From positions 2,196,001 through 2,260,000 of the forward strand of contig NZ_CP129968.2 of NCBI RefSeq assembly GCF_030503875.2: 64,000 nt of DNA, in the 5' to 3' direction. The stretch is from Marivirga arenosa. Lineage in GTDB: Bacteria; Bacteroidota; Bacteroidia; Cytophagales; Cyclobacteriaceae. Positions 53,012 through 62,213 of this stretch are shown in pieces. Positions within the stretch are counted from its first letter, which is position 1; each line of letters opens with the position of its first letter. The position numbers were made by a program, and so were the translations under genes. The notes under the pieces were generated by a model that made no database searches, was not told the DNA's origin, and saw only the letters and a list, made by a program, of their open reading frames with translations.

Positions 53012-53677
53012 ATGAGTAGACAGAAGTTAAAAAGGTTTGAAGATTTAAGAAATCGTCATAATGTAATTGAGTATGATGATGATAGATATTCTAACATTAA
53101 ATCAAATTGGGCTAATGAAATCTTTAAAAATTCAAATCCTATCAACTTAGAGTTAGCATGTGGAAGAGGCGAGTATTCGATTGGGCTTGCTAAGGAATTT
53201 CCAAATGAAAACTTTGTAGGTGTCGATATTAAAGGGGAAAGGCTTTGGCAAGGGAGCACAAAAGCCTTAGAGGAAGGTTTAGAAAATGTAGCATTCGCCA
53301 GAAACTTCATTCTAGATTTGGAACAAATGTTTGCTAAAGGTGAAGTAAAAGATATTTGGATTATTCACCCAGATCCTAGGCCTAGAGATAGAGATGAAAA
53401 AAGAAGGTTGACTTTTCATAGGTTTTTGGATATATATAAAAACATACAAGGAGGAAATGGTCGTGTACATTTAAAAACAGATAATACTCCTTTATACGAA
53501 TGGACTTTGAATGAAGTGCTTGCCAACAGAACTGATTTTAAAGACTTACATTTCATGGATGATTTACATAATTCAGTATATTTAGAAGAGCATTATGGTA
53601 TCAGTACTCGCTATGAAAGGAAATTTTCAAAAGCGGGTGAAACCATTAAATACTTAAGATTTGAATGGAAAGTATAA
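53012..53677 (+). CDS. trmB: tRNA (guanine-N7)-methyltransferase TrmB
   Basis: Start at ATG 53012, one base after the folC stop; the frame's longer TTG start lies inside folC and is less likely. 221 aa. SAM-binding ELACGRGEYSIGLAKEF, NFVGVDIKGERLW, IIHPDPRPRDRDEKRRLTF (the PDP substrate motif), VHLKTDNTPLYEW. It methylates G46 of tRNA. It overlaps the next gene by 13 bases. Confidence 0.93.
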   Translation: MSRQKLKRFEDLRNRHNVIEYDDDRYSNIKSNWANEIFKNSNPINLELACGRGEYSIGLAKEFPNENFVGVDIKGERLWQGSTKALEEGLENVAFARNFILDLEQMFAKGEVKDIWIIHPDPRPRDRDEKRRLTFHRFLDIYKNIQGGNGRVHLKTDNTPLYEWTLNEVLANRTDFKDLHFMDDLHNSVYLEEHYGISTRYERKFSKAGETIKYLRFEWKV

Positions 53678-54327
53678 AAGATAAACTACAGAGTCCTGCA
53701 TTTTTAATGTTTGTACTTTACTTTTTGACTGCTATTTCTTTGGTTCTATTTTTTGAGAAAGGAACTTTCATTTTATGGCTAAATCAAAAGCATAATCCTT
53801 TCGGAGACTCCTTTTTCAGTTTTATCACCTTGGTAGGTGAGTGGCATATATTTGTAGTGGTGGGCATTATATTGCTCATGTATAGATTTTATTATGCTAT
53901 ACTGTTAACCTTAACAGGGCTCATTCATTTTTTAATTATCCAGTTTTTAAAGATTGTCGTTTTTAAAGCACCTCGTCCAGCAGATTATTATGCCGATAAA
54001 TTAAGCTCATTTAATTTAGTGGAAGGAGTTGATTTGAAAAGCCTTTATGCAATGCCCAGTGGCCATACAGCTTCAGCTTTTGCATTAGCTACTATTTTGA
54101 TTTTAATAACTAAAAACAAATTATTACAAGTGATTTATATGCTGATAGCTATACTAGTTGCTGTATCAAGAGTATACCTATTCCAGCATTTTATGGTGGA
54201 TACACTAGTTGGAGCTTCAATAGGATTACTAGTTTCAGCCATAATCTGGTGGTACCTTTCTTTTAAAAATAAATCACTTCTATATAATAACAATCGATTA
54301 CATAGAGGTTTAATCTTCAATAAATGA
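53665..54327 (+). CDS. PAP2-family lipid phosphatase
   Basis: 220 aa, about six transmembrane helices. All three phosphatase motifs are present: KIVVFKAPRP, MPSGHTASAF, SRVYLFQHFMVD. It could recycle undecaprenyl pyrophosphate or act on another lipid phosphate. It overlaps the trmB end by 13 bases and the following gene by 4 bases. Confidence 0.88.
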   Translation: MESIKDKLQSPAFLMFVLYFLTAISLVLFFEKGTFILWLNQKHNPFGDSFFSFITLVGEWHIFVVVGIILLMYRFYYAILLTLTGLIHFLIIQFLKIVVFKAPRPADYYADKLSSFNLVEGVDLKSLYAMPSGHTASAFALATILILITKNKLLQVIYMLIAILVAVSRVYLFQHFMVDTLVGASIGLLVSAIIWWYLSFKNKSLLYNNNRLHRGLIFNK

Positions 54328-55259
54328 ATATAAATGGTGTAGAAATAGCGCCAGGTGAAGAGAAAGTGGTTGATGTAAATATTGCACGTTTACCTTCTCA
54401 TACTCCTATAGACGTTTCCATAACAATTGCTAGATCATCAGAGCCAGGCCCTACATTATTACTGATGGGAGGATTGCATGGTGATGAGATTAATGGTTCG
54501 GAAATCGTAAGAAGGATAATTGAAAAAAACGAACATATCCCGAAAATAGGTTCTGTAATATGCATCCCCATTATAAATGTATATGGATTCATTTATTTTT
54601 CAAGGTATGTACCAGATGGAAAAGATGTTAACCGATCATTCCCCGGTAATAAAAATGGATCTTTAGCTGCAAGAATGGCTTATTTCTTAACTAAAGAGAT
54701 TTTGCCAGTAATCGATTATGGTATAGATTTTCATACAGGCGGTGCAGATAGAACAAATTATCCTCAAATAAGATGTATGATGAAGGATGATGTGAATGTA
54801 GAGTTGGCGAAAGCCTTTCATGCTCCTTTCACTTTGGATTCAAAGTTTAGACCTAAATCATTAAGACAGACAGCTAATAAATTTGGTAAAAACATATTAG
54901 TTTATGAGGGGGGTGAATCTTCCAGGTTTGATGAGTACGCTATCAAAGAAGGAATCAATGGAGCAAAAAGAATGATGAAACATTTAGGAATGAGGGATGA
55001 GGCAGAAAATGCACCATATCAGAATTTAATCATTAAAAACTCTTCTTGGGTGAGAGCTAAGAAATCTGGAGTGTTTTTGTCCGCTGTAAAAAGTGGGGAT
55101 GCAATCAAAAAGAATCAATTATTAGGTCATATTCATGATCCTTTTGGTGGCTTTAAAAGTAAAATTAAATCTGTTGTAAATGGTTATGTCATCGGTTTAA
55201 ATCATAATCCAATAGTTCATGAAGGTGATGCAATAATGCATTTAGGAGTAATCAAATAA
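54324..55259 (+). CDS. Succinylglutamate desuccinylase/aspartoacylase family hydrolase
   Basis: 311 aa, M14-like zinc enzyme. [14 protein letters not shown] gives the His and Glu metal ligands, and [12 protein letters not shown] gives the third His. The C-terminal beta domain ([21 protein letters not shown]) is as in AstE-type proteins. The amide substrate is not known. It shares 4 bases with the PAP2 gene and is followed after one base by the sugar transferase. Confidence 0.88.
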   Translation: MNINGVEIAPGEEKVVDVNIARLPSHTPIDVSITIARSSEPGPTLLLMGGLHGDEINGSEIVRRIIEKNEHIPKIGSVICIPIINVYGFIYFSRYVPDGKDVNRSFPGNKNGSLAARMAYFLTKEILPVIDYGIDFHTGGADRTNYPQIRCMMKDDVNVELAKAFHAPFTLDSKFRPKSLRQTANKFGKNILVYEGGESSRFDEYAIKEGINGAKRMMKHLGMRDEAENAPYQNLIIKNSSWVRAKKSGVFLSAVKSGDAIKKNQLLGHIHDPFGGFKSKIKSVVNGYVIGLNHNPIVHEGDAIMHLGVIK

Positions 55260-55260
55260 T

Positions 55261-55869
55261 ATGTATAGGAATTTCATAAAGCCTTTTTTCGATAAGCTTA
55301 TTGCATTAATTGCACTTTTGGTAGCTAGTCCAATATTCATTTTAGTGGCTTTATTATTAGCAATTTTTCAAAATGGGAAAGTCTTTTTTACTCAAAGAAG
55401 ACCTGGCAAAAATGAAAAAATATTTATGCTTGTTAAATTTAAAACTATGCGTGATGATAAGGATGAGCAAGGAGAATTATTACCCGATGCGGACCGCCTT
55501 ACCTGGATTGGTAAAATAGTTAGAAAGACCAGCATGGATGAGATACCGCAGCTACTAAATATTCTAAAAGGGGATATGTCATTTATAGGCCCCAGACCAT
55601 TATTGGTAGAGTATCTTTCATTGTATAATAGCGAGCAAGCGAAAAGACATCAAGTAACGCCAGGTATTACAGGATGGGCTCAGGTTAATGGAAGAAACAC
55701 CATAAGCTGGAGCAAGAAATTTGAATATGATATATGGTATGTTAATAACCAGTCTTTTTGGCTCGATTTAAAAATCATCTTTTTGACTATTTTTAAAGTA
55801 TTCAAAGCGGAAGGAATTAGTGCAGAAGGAGCAGCTACTATAGAAAAGTTCACGGGTAATAATGGTTAG
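55261..55869 (+). CDS. PglC/WcaJ-type phosphoglycosyl transferase
   Basis: 202 aa, single membrane segment (about 8-35) then the bacterial sugar transferase domain: [40 protein letters not shown] (catalytic Asp-Glu), [23 protein letters not shown]. It starts lipid-linked glycan synthesis by moving a sugar phosphate to undecaprenyl phosphate. The glycan locus at 7-35 kb lacks such a gene, so this may be its starter enzyme. It is small and single-domain as in PglC. Confidence 0.92.
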   Translation: MYRNFIKPFFDKLIALIALLVASPIFILVALLLAIFQNGKVFFTQRRPGKNEKIFMLVKFKTMRDDKDEQGELLPDADRLTWIGKIVRKTSMDEIPQLLNILKGDMSFIGPRPLLVEYLSLYNSEQAKRHQVTPGITGWAQVNGRNTISWSKKFEYDIWYVNNQSFWLDLKIIFLTIFKVFKAEGISAEGAATIEKFTGNNG

Positions 55870-56033
55870 TGTATTCCTAGATTATCCGTTTATTATCAAT
55901 TTTCGCAGTTTCGGTTCTCAATATTAAGCCTATTTTAACAAGAGGTTATATTCATTTTAATTTCATTATTTGGATGTACTACTAATTATATTTTTTACAA
56001 ACTTAGTAGAGAGTTAATTGGAACAGACAAAAA

Positions 56034-56738
56034 ATGAACCCTGCTAAAACAGCCATAATTGCTGATGATGATAAAAATACGCTTAGAGATTTAGTAGATG
56101 TATTAGAATCTGAAAATTTTAATGTATCCCTTGCTCTGGATACAAATCATGCCATTCAACTTGCCAACAAAATCCAGCCTTTACTTGTCATCTCAGAAGT
56201 TGCTAACCAGAATTATGATGGTATCAGCTTATTCAAATATTTCAAAAATCAGCAAAATAATTGTAAGCATGATCCTACATTAATTGCGTTAACATCCAAT
56301 TCTGATGAACAGTATGAGATATTGAGTTATGATACAGGAATTGATTTCTTTTTGAAAAAACCATTGAGAAAAATGGCTTTTAAACATAGAATATCAAAAT
56401 TTTTTAATGATGAAGAAATCACTTCTGGAACTGCTTCTATGGAGGATTATCAAATCCGAGATTTGCATTTTGATATCAAACACCATTTACTTTATAAGCT
56501 TCCAAATAGAAATCAAATAGTTATTCAATCCAAATCATTTGATATTCTATTGCATTTGGCAAAATACCCTAACCAAGTATTTAAAAGAGAACAATTATTA
56601 GAAGATATTTGGGGAGGTGAATCAAAAGTTAGTTTAAGGACGGTTGATATTCACATCCTAAAAATAAGACAAGCTTTAGGTGATGAATATATCAAAACTA
56701 TTAAAGGTGTAGGCTATATTTTTAAGCTTAAAAAATAA
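56034..56738 (+). CDS. OmpR-type response regulator with Asp-to-Glu receiver
   Basis: 234 aa. Receiver 1-125: acidic DDD at 11-13, Thr87 (LIALTS) and Lys109 (LKKP) are in place. At the phosphorylation site the sequence reads LLVISEVANQNYDG, so the usual Asp is Glu55. The C-terminal winged helix (about 140-234; FDILLHLAKYPNQVFKREQL, TVDIHILKIRQAL, GVGYIFKL) is intact. Glu mimics phospho-Asp in many receivers, so the protein may be always on. No kinase gene is next to it. The targets are unknown. Confidence 0.85.
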   Translation: MNPAKTAIIADDDKNTLRDLVDVLESENFNVSLALDTNHAIQLANKIQPLLVISEVANQNYDGISLFKYFKNQQNNCKHDPTLIALTSNSDEQYEILSYDTGIDFFLKKPLRKMAFKHRISKFFNDEEITSGTASMEDYQIRDLHFDIKHHLLYKLPNRNQIVIQSKSFDILLHLAKYPNQVFKREQLLEDIWGGESKVSLRTVDIHILKIRQALGDEYIKTIKGVGYIFKLKK

Positions 56739-56806
56739 TATTCCTCACTATTTTCTGTAACCTATCGAATTTGAATCAGTTGTTTAAATGAAAATAAAAT
56801 CAAATT

Positions 56807-57526
56807 ATGCAAATTATAGAAAATAAAACAGCACTAATTACAGGTGGAAGTAAAGGAATAGGGTATGGAATTGCTGAGGCATTACTTGCTAAGGGTGTAA
56901 ATGTAGCTATTACAAGTAGAAGTCAAGAGGCAGCAGATAAAGCTGCAGAATCTTTAGCGAAAAATGCTAAAGGTGAGGTTTTAGGGCTTCAGGCTGATGT
57001 AAGATCATTCGAAAATCAACAAACTTGTGTAAATGCTGTATTAGACAAATGGGGTAAGCTTGATATTGTTATTGCGAATGCAGGTCTAGGTCATTTTGCT
57101 CCCGTAGATGAAATGGAAGTCGATCAGTGGAATGAAGTGATCGATACAAACTTAACGGGTGTATTCTATACTATTAAATCTAGCGTTGAAGCATTAAAGA
57201 AAAATGGTGGTTATTTCTTCACTATTTCTAGTTTAGCGGGTACTAATTTCTTCCCTTCAGGTTCAGCATATAATGCCAGTAAATTTGGGTTAACTGGATT
57301 TACACAAGCTGTCATGATGGATTTAAGACAATATGGTATCAATGTTTCCACTATAATGCCGGGTTCTGTAGCTACTTACTTTAATAATCATGAACCTAAC
57401 GAAGATGATTATTGGAAAATACAGAAAGAGGATATTGGTAAGATGGTAGTAGATTTATTAGAATTAAATCCGAGAACATTGCCAAGCAAAATAGAGGTAA
57501 GGCCAAGTAGACCTCCTCAAAAATAA
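56807..57526 (+). CDS. Short-chain dehydrogenase/reductase
   Basis: 239 aa. Cofactor motif TGGSKGIGYGIAEAL (residues 13-27), NAG in IVIANAGLGHF, catalytic Ser in FTISSLAGTNF and YNASKFG with Tyr and Lys. It is of 3-oxoacyl-ACP-reductase-like type, but the substrate is unknown. It is followed by a two-way terminator shared with the convergent peptidase gene. Confidence 0.9.
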   Translation: MQIIENKTALITGGSKGIGYGIAEALLAKGVNVAITSRSQEAADKAAESLAKNAKGEVLGLQADVRSFENQQTCVNAVLDKWGKLDIVIANAGLGHFAPVDEMEVDQWNEVIDTNLTGVFYTIKSSVEALKKNGGYFFTISSLAGTNFFPSGSAYNASKFGLTGFTQAVMMDLRQYGINVSTIMPGSVATYFNNHEPNEDDYWKIQKEDIGKMVVDLLELNPRTLPSKIEVRPSRPPQK

Positions 57527-57533
57527 TAGATAT

Positions 57534-57564
57534 AAAAAAAGGTCAGCATTTGCTGACCTTTTCT
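57534..57564. terminator. Bidirectional terminator
   Basis: The stem AAAAGGTCAGC (57537-57547) / GCTGACCTTTT (57552-57562) with loop ATTT has an A run on the left and a T run on the right. It lies between the converging SDR and M57 peptidase genes and can end both transcripts. Confidence 0.9.
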
Positions 57565-57585
57565 AATATACCGTAAAACTAGGTT

Positions 57586-58440
57586 TTAATATAAAAATTC
57601 TAGTGCTACTCTATCAAACTGACCAAATTCACCATCTTCATTTGCACTAAAGCAAGCTAGCATTAATGAATTAGGGTCGATATCAGTAGGAGTACCAGGA
57701 ATATGAATTGCACCAACTCCAGCAGTACCTTCACTTCCGCCTGTACCACAAGAGAAAGAACGATTGAACCAGTCAGTGTGTCTTAATCCAACTGAATGAC
57801 CTATTTCATGACCTATAACGTGTTCTACTACGTTGGTGTCAAAATTACTAGTTCCAGATTGGATTTGAATGAATTTGTTTGGATTACCTCCACTAGGGAA
57901 ACCTGCGCTTCCACCACCGGATCCGTTTACTCTGTAAACAACCATATCAAAAGGGCTGAAGTTTGAACCAAAAGTAAGAGTGAACGTTAAGCCAGTATTT
58001 AATGCGTTATAATTATCTATTGCCCATGATAATGCAGTTCTCATCTTAGAATCTAATCCATTTGCATTATTTGCAGTGTAACCGATTACATTAATTGTTC
58101 GATTTTGACTTACTAGGTTTGAAGTTCTATATTGTTCTGCAAATTTTCCTGTATGAAAAATTTCACTATTAGACATTTCATCTAATTGTTCCTGACTTAT
58201 TAAGATATCACCTTCAACAACATAGTTGAAACCTTGATCACCAGTAAGAGGATTATTGAATTTTTCTTTGTAAACATCAGAAGGATCAAAGCCTAATTGG
58301 GTCAATTGCTTTATTACTTGATCAGAAACAACTGTGTTGTCTACTTGATTTGCCATTTCGTCTTCTTGGCATGAAGTCATTAGTAGTGTTGTCATTACGA
58401 AAGCAATAGCAAGCGTAATGCCTTTTCTTAAATTTGTCAT
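57586..58440 (-). CDS. M57-type HEIGH metallopeptidase lipoprotein
   Basis: Start chosen at ATG 58440 (284 aa), because this gives a proper lipoprotein signal ending in LLMTSC; the longer frame adds 33 residues without such a signal. The active site is GHEIGHSVGLRHTDW (HExxHxxxxxH with Asp). QEQLDEM and NANGLDSKMRTAL fit the dual-action HEIGH peptidase family (M57). It is a surface or periplasmic zinc protease. It converges with the SDR gene and diverges from the subtilase gene with 151 bases between the starts. Confidence 0.85.
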   Translation of the reverse strand: MTNLRKGITLAIAFVMTTLLMTSCQEDEMANQVDNTVVSDQVIKQLTQLGFDPSDVYKEKFNNPLTGDQGFNYVVEGDILISQEQLDEMSNSEIFHTGKFAEQYRTSNLVSQNRTINVIGYTANNANGLDSKMRTALSWAIDNYNALNTGLTFTLTFGSNFSPFDMVVYRVNGSGGGSAGFPSGGNPNKFIQIQSGTSNFDTNVVEHVIGHEIGHSVGLRHTDWFNRSFSCGTGGSEGTAGVGAIHIPGTPTDIDPNSLMLACFSANEDGEFGQFDRVALEFLY

Positions 58441-58591
58441 AACTTTTATAAAATTTTGATTAGGTTTGCAACATATTGTAATTATTTCGAAAAGGAAAAA
58501 TATTACATTAAATAATTTCGAATAAAGATGATAAATCATATTAAATATTTGAATAATAATATTGATATGGTGATGATTTAACCAAAACTGA

Positions 58592-61468
58592 ATGAAATCT
58601 TACTTATTAACGAAGGCTAGTTTTAAAATTAATCTTTTTCTCTACTCTTTATTTTTATATTTCCTAATCGTTAACAATTTCCCATTGTATGGTCAAGGAA
58701 TAAGCAGCAATTCAAGAGGGAATTATATTATTGATAAACAAGAATCTCTGAATAGTATAAAAAATCAAGAGTATTACTTGGTTCATTTTGACTCTGATTC
58801 TAATTTGTTAAAGAAGAATTTTTCTTCAATCAGAAGACTAAAAAATAATGATTATATAGTTAGGGTTGATAATTTAGCTGAATTAAGATATAAGACTTCA
58901 AAAAATGATATCTCTATTTATAAAACAAATAATAACTGGAAGAAATCTTCTAATATAACAATTTTAAATAATGACTTATTAAACGGAGTATATTGGATTG
59001 AAAGTCAAGATAAACAAAAATGTAAAAATTTTCTTGCTTCAAACCCTAAGATAAATACTATTTTGACTCAAAATCAGTTTTTTAAAATTCATGTAGATAA
59101 TGTTATTTTAGATGAATTATTAAATAAATCATTTATTTCTTACATAGAGAAAGTGCCTCAAAATGTCAAAAGTGAGGCTAGAGTGCTGGATCTAAATTTA
59201 AATCCAAATAAAATAAATACCATTCAAGCCTATTATCAAGAATTGGATGGGTCAGGTGAAGTAGTAAGTGTAAGGGAGCCTTTTTATACTATTGAAGATA
59301 TAGATTTACAGGGTCGATATATTCAGACTGGTCTTGAGAGTGAGTTTTCTGATAATCATGCTCTAGAAATGGCAACTATGATTGCTGGAAATGGTAATTC
59401 TTTTCTGACAGGTTTAGGAGTTGCTACAAATGCTCAACATACTTCTTCCTCCAATGCAGAAGTTAGTCCTAATAATTATGATTATTTTTCGGATAATAAT
59501 ATCCAAACCCAAAACCATTCTTATGGTACTGTGATTGAGTCTTTTTATGGAGTGGATGCTGCCTTATATGATCAGCTGGCATTTGAACATAAAGAAATAA
59601 TTAATGTTTTTTCAATTGGTAATTCAGGATTAGAAACAGCCCAAGAGGGAGTGTATGTCAATATAAATGGTTATGCTAATATTACTGGAAACTTTAAGCA
59701 GGCAAAAAATATTCTGACCATTGGAGCTGTGGATACTGCTATGAATTTAATCGATTTCAACAGTAATGGACCAGCATTTGATGGAAGAATAAAACCAGAA
59801 TTGGTGGCCTACAGTATGGCGGGTACTTCAAACGCAGCTGCTTTAGTAAGTGGAACTTCTGTTTTAATGCAACAAGCTTTTAAGGATAAGTATAATACCC
59901 AACTAAATTCAGCATTGTTGAAAGCTATTTTGATAAACGAAGCTGATGATATTGGATTATTAGGGCCTGATCACAAAACTGGTTTTGGAAGTTTAAATAG
60001 TTATTCGAGTGTTAATGCAATTTATAATGAAAGCTATATAGAATCCGAATTAGTTAATATTAAAAATACACATACTTTAAAAAGACCAATAAATGCTTCT
60101 CAATTAAAAATGACCTTGGTATGGACGGATCCACCAGCATCTCCTAATGATGCATATGCTTTAGTAAATGATTTAGATTTAAAGCTAATTGATGCTAATG
60201 GTAAGGAGTATTTGCCATGGGTTTTATCTACAGAGGCTAGCCTTGAAGCCTTAAGTTCCTCTGCAACATTAGGTGAAGATCATATTAATAATATAGAGCA
60301 AGTTTATATTAACAAGATTGAAACTGACTCAGTTAAGATAATTGTAAGCACTAATCAAACTACTGATATTACTCAGCCCTATTCAATTGCTTATAAATGG
60401 ATTACAGAAAATGAGTTTAGTTGGACAAGTCCCACATTTAAAGATAACATTCCTTATAACGGTGAGACAGCATCTCATATTAGATGGGAGAGTACTTTTG
60501 ATTCCAAGGCTCAAGCTAATTTATTTTTTAAATTGGTTGGAGAATCAGAATGGACATTAATAGAGGAGAATCTAAATCTTTCAGCTGAAAATTATAGATG
60601 GAATCCAATTATCTATAATGATTTTGCACAGTTAAAAATGGAGATCAATCAAGAGAGCTTTGTCAGTGATACTTTTCCAATCTCTAGCCCTATTCGCTTA
60701 AATGTAGGTTTAAACTGTAGTGATTCAATTTCTTTGAATTGGAACAGGATTGAAGGTGCAGATTATTATAAAGTTTATAATCTAAATTCCAACGAACTAT
60801 TGACTATTAGCCAAACATCAGATTCGAGTATTACCCTTCTTAAATCGAATATAGAGAGTGATTATTTTAAAGTACAAGCTTTCAAAAATGATAAAGCACT
60901 AATAAATGGGGTTTTAATTAATTATACTCAACAAGGTGCAAACTGTTATTTAAACTCCTATTATTTGGAAACAGTACAGTCAGAGGGGATTTATCAAAAC
61001 ATCCAATTAGCTTCATTAAATGGAATAAGAGAACTATCCATTGAAAAGCGTTTGAGTGATGGTAATTGGAATGTTATCAGCACCTTTACTCCTGAAAATT
61101 TCGAAAATATCTATTTGGATGAAAATCCAGATAATGGATTTAATTATTATAGAATTGTAATTCATTTTGAAAATGGCCAAGAAATAATTAGTCAAACGGA
61201 ATCAGCCTATTATGTAAAAGATTCCAACTTTATAATCTATCCGAATCCCTGGAATACAGAGGAAGATTTAAAGGTATTTTCGAAAGAAGAACTACCAAAT
61301 GCAATCATAACTTTCATAAACTCCACTGGGCAGGAAATAGGCTCATTCTCAATTCCAAGAGATCGCAACTTTTTGCAAATTGAAATCTTAGAGGAAGGTT
61401 TATATTTCTATCGTATTTCTAATCAAGAGGAAATTATCTCTTCAGGAAAATTACTGATCAAAAGGTAG
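58592..61468 (+). CDS. T9SS-exported subtilase homologue with altered triad
   Basis: 958 aa. Signal peptide at about 10-35 (NLFLYSLFLYFLIV). The S8 domain spans about 210-480. At the Asp motif the sequence is GEVVSVREPFY (Glu for Asp); at the His motif DNHALEMATMIAGNG (Glu for the catalytic His of HGTH); oxyanion Asn is kept in SIGNSG and the Ser in GTSNAAALVSGTS. A middle beta region (about 500-860) leads to a C-terminal type A T9SS sorting domain starting IIYPNPW. It is secreted and probably anchored on the cell. Activity is doubtful; a pseudo-protease or changed chemistry are both possible. Confidence 0.8.
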   Translation: MKSYLLTKASFKINLFLYSLFLYFLIVNNFPLYGQGISSNSRGNYIIDKQESLNSIKNQEYYLVHFDSDSNLLKKNFSSIRRLKNNDYIVRVDNLAELRYKTSKNDISIYKTNNNWKKSSNITILNNDLLNGVYWIESQDKQKCKNFLASNPKINTILTQNQFFKIHVDNVILDELLNKSFISYIEKVPQNVKSEARVLDLNLNPNKINTIQAYYQELDGSGEVVSVREPFYTIEDIDLQGRYIQTGLESEFSDNHALEMATMIAGNGNSFLTGLGVATNAQHTSSSNAEVSPNNYDYFSDNNIQTQNHSYGTVIESFYGVDAALYDQLAFEHKEIINVFSIGNSGLETAQEGVYVNINGYANITGNFKQAKNILTIGAVDTAMNLIDFNSNGPAFDGRIKPELVAYSMAGTSNAAALVSGTSVLMQQAFKDKYNTQLNSALLKAILINEADDIGLLGPDHKTGFGSLNSYSSVNAIYNESYIESELVNIKNTHTLKRPINASQLKMTLVWTDPPASPNDAYALVNDLDLKLIDANGKEYLPWVLSTEASLEALSSSATLGEDHINNIEQVYINKIETDSVKIIVSTNQTTDITQPYSIAYKWITENEFSWTSPTFKDNIPYNGETASHIRWESTFDSKAQANLFFKLVGESEWTLIEENLNLSAENYRWNPIIYNDFAQLKMEINQESFVSDTFPISSPIRLNVGLNCSDSISLNWNRIEGADYYKVYNLNSNELLTISQTSDSSITLLKSNIESDYFKVQAFKNDKALINGVLINYTQQGANCYLNSYYLETVQSEGIYQNIQLASLNGIRELSIEKRLSDGNWNVISTFTPENFENIYLDENPDNGFNYYRIVIHFENGQEIISQTESAYYVKDSNFIIYPNPWNTEEDLKVFSKEELPNAIITFINSTGQEIGSFSIPRDRNFLQIEILEEGLYFYRISNQEEIISSGKLLIKR

Positions 61469-61571
61469 TTTAAATATTAGGGAATATTTCCAGTAATTCT
61501 GTTTTCTGACCATTTATATAATTCCAAAACAATTCATTGTAGTCGTAGTGTTTTTAGCGTAAACTAGTAAA

Positions 61572-62189
61572 ATGAATGAGTTTTTCTTCACACGTTTACA
61601 ATATGAATCAGGCGATTGGAATGTAGATCAAAGGATGCCTTCTAATCTATTGAATTCTTTAATAGAATATACAAACATTCCGGTAGATACTCAGGAAAAT
61701 GTTGTGGCTTTAGCAAGTAAAGAGCTTTTTAATTGTCCCTTCTGCTATTTAAGTGGTCACAAATTGGTTCAGTTTACTGCTGATGAAAAGGAGAATTTCA
61801 CAAAATATATTGAAAACGGAGGATTTATATTTGTAGATGATTGTAATCACGATATTGATGGATTATTTGCTAAATCATTTGAAAGACAAATGAATGAAAT
61901 ATATGGAGAGAATGCCTTGAAGAAAATTCCTAATGATCATGATATCTATTACAGTTTTTTCGAATTCGAAGATGGTCCTCCTACTACTTCACAGGAGCTA
62001 AATGGTTGGGGGGATGATATTGTTCATGATTATTTAAAAGCTATTGAAATAGATAATAAAATAAGGATACTATACAGTAATAAAGATTATGGTTGCGAAT
62101 GGGACTATGATTTTAGAAATAAACGATGGTTAGCAGAAGACAATACCAAATTTGCAGTCAATATTGTAATGTATGCACTATTTAACTGA
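61572..62189 (+). CDS. DUF4159 domain protein
   Basis: 205 aa, no signal peptide. It starts FFFTRLQYESGDWNVDQ, then LFNCPFCYLSGHKLVQFT, GGFIFVDDCNHD and NKDYGCEWDYD. This matches DUF4159, a flavodoxin-like or glutamine-amidotransferase-like fold whose genes usually lie next to MoxR and DUF58 genes, as here. The function is unknown. It starts the three-gene set at the right end of the window. Confidence 0.8.
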   Translation: MNEFFFTRLQYESGDWNVDQRMPSNLLNSLIEYTNIPVDTQENVVALASKELFNCPFCYLSGHKLVQFTADEKENFTKYIENGGFIFVDDCNHDIDGLFAKSFERQMNEIYGENALKKIPNDHDIYYSFFEFEDGPPTTSQELNGWGDDIVHDYLKAIEIDNKIRILYSNKDYGCEWDYDFRNKRWLAEDNTKFAVNIVMYALFN

Positions 62190-62213
62190 TAAACCTTCAA
62201 TTGAACATAAAAA

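Noticed and set aside
57586..58539. Longer start of the M57 gene at 58539
   Set aside because: The extra 33 residues put a second hydrophobic stretch before the lipoprotein signal; ATG 58440 gives a clean lipobox protein.
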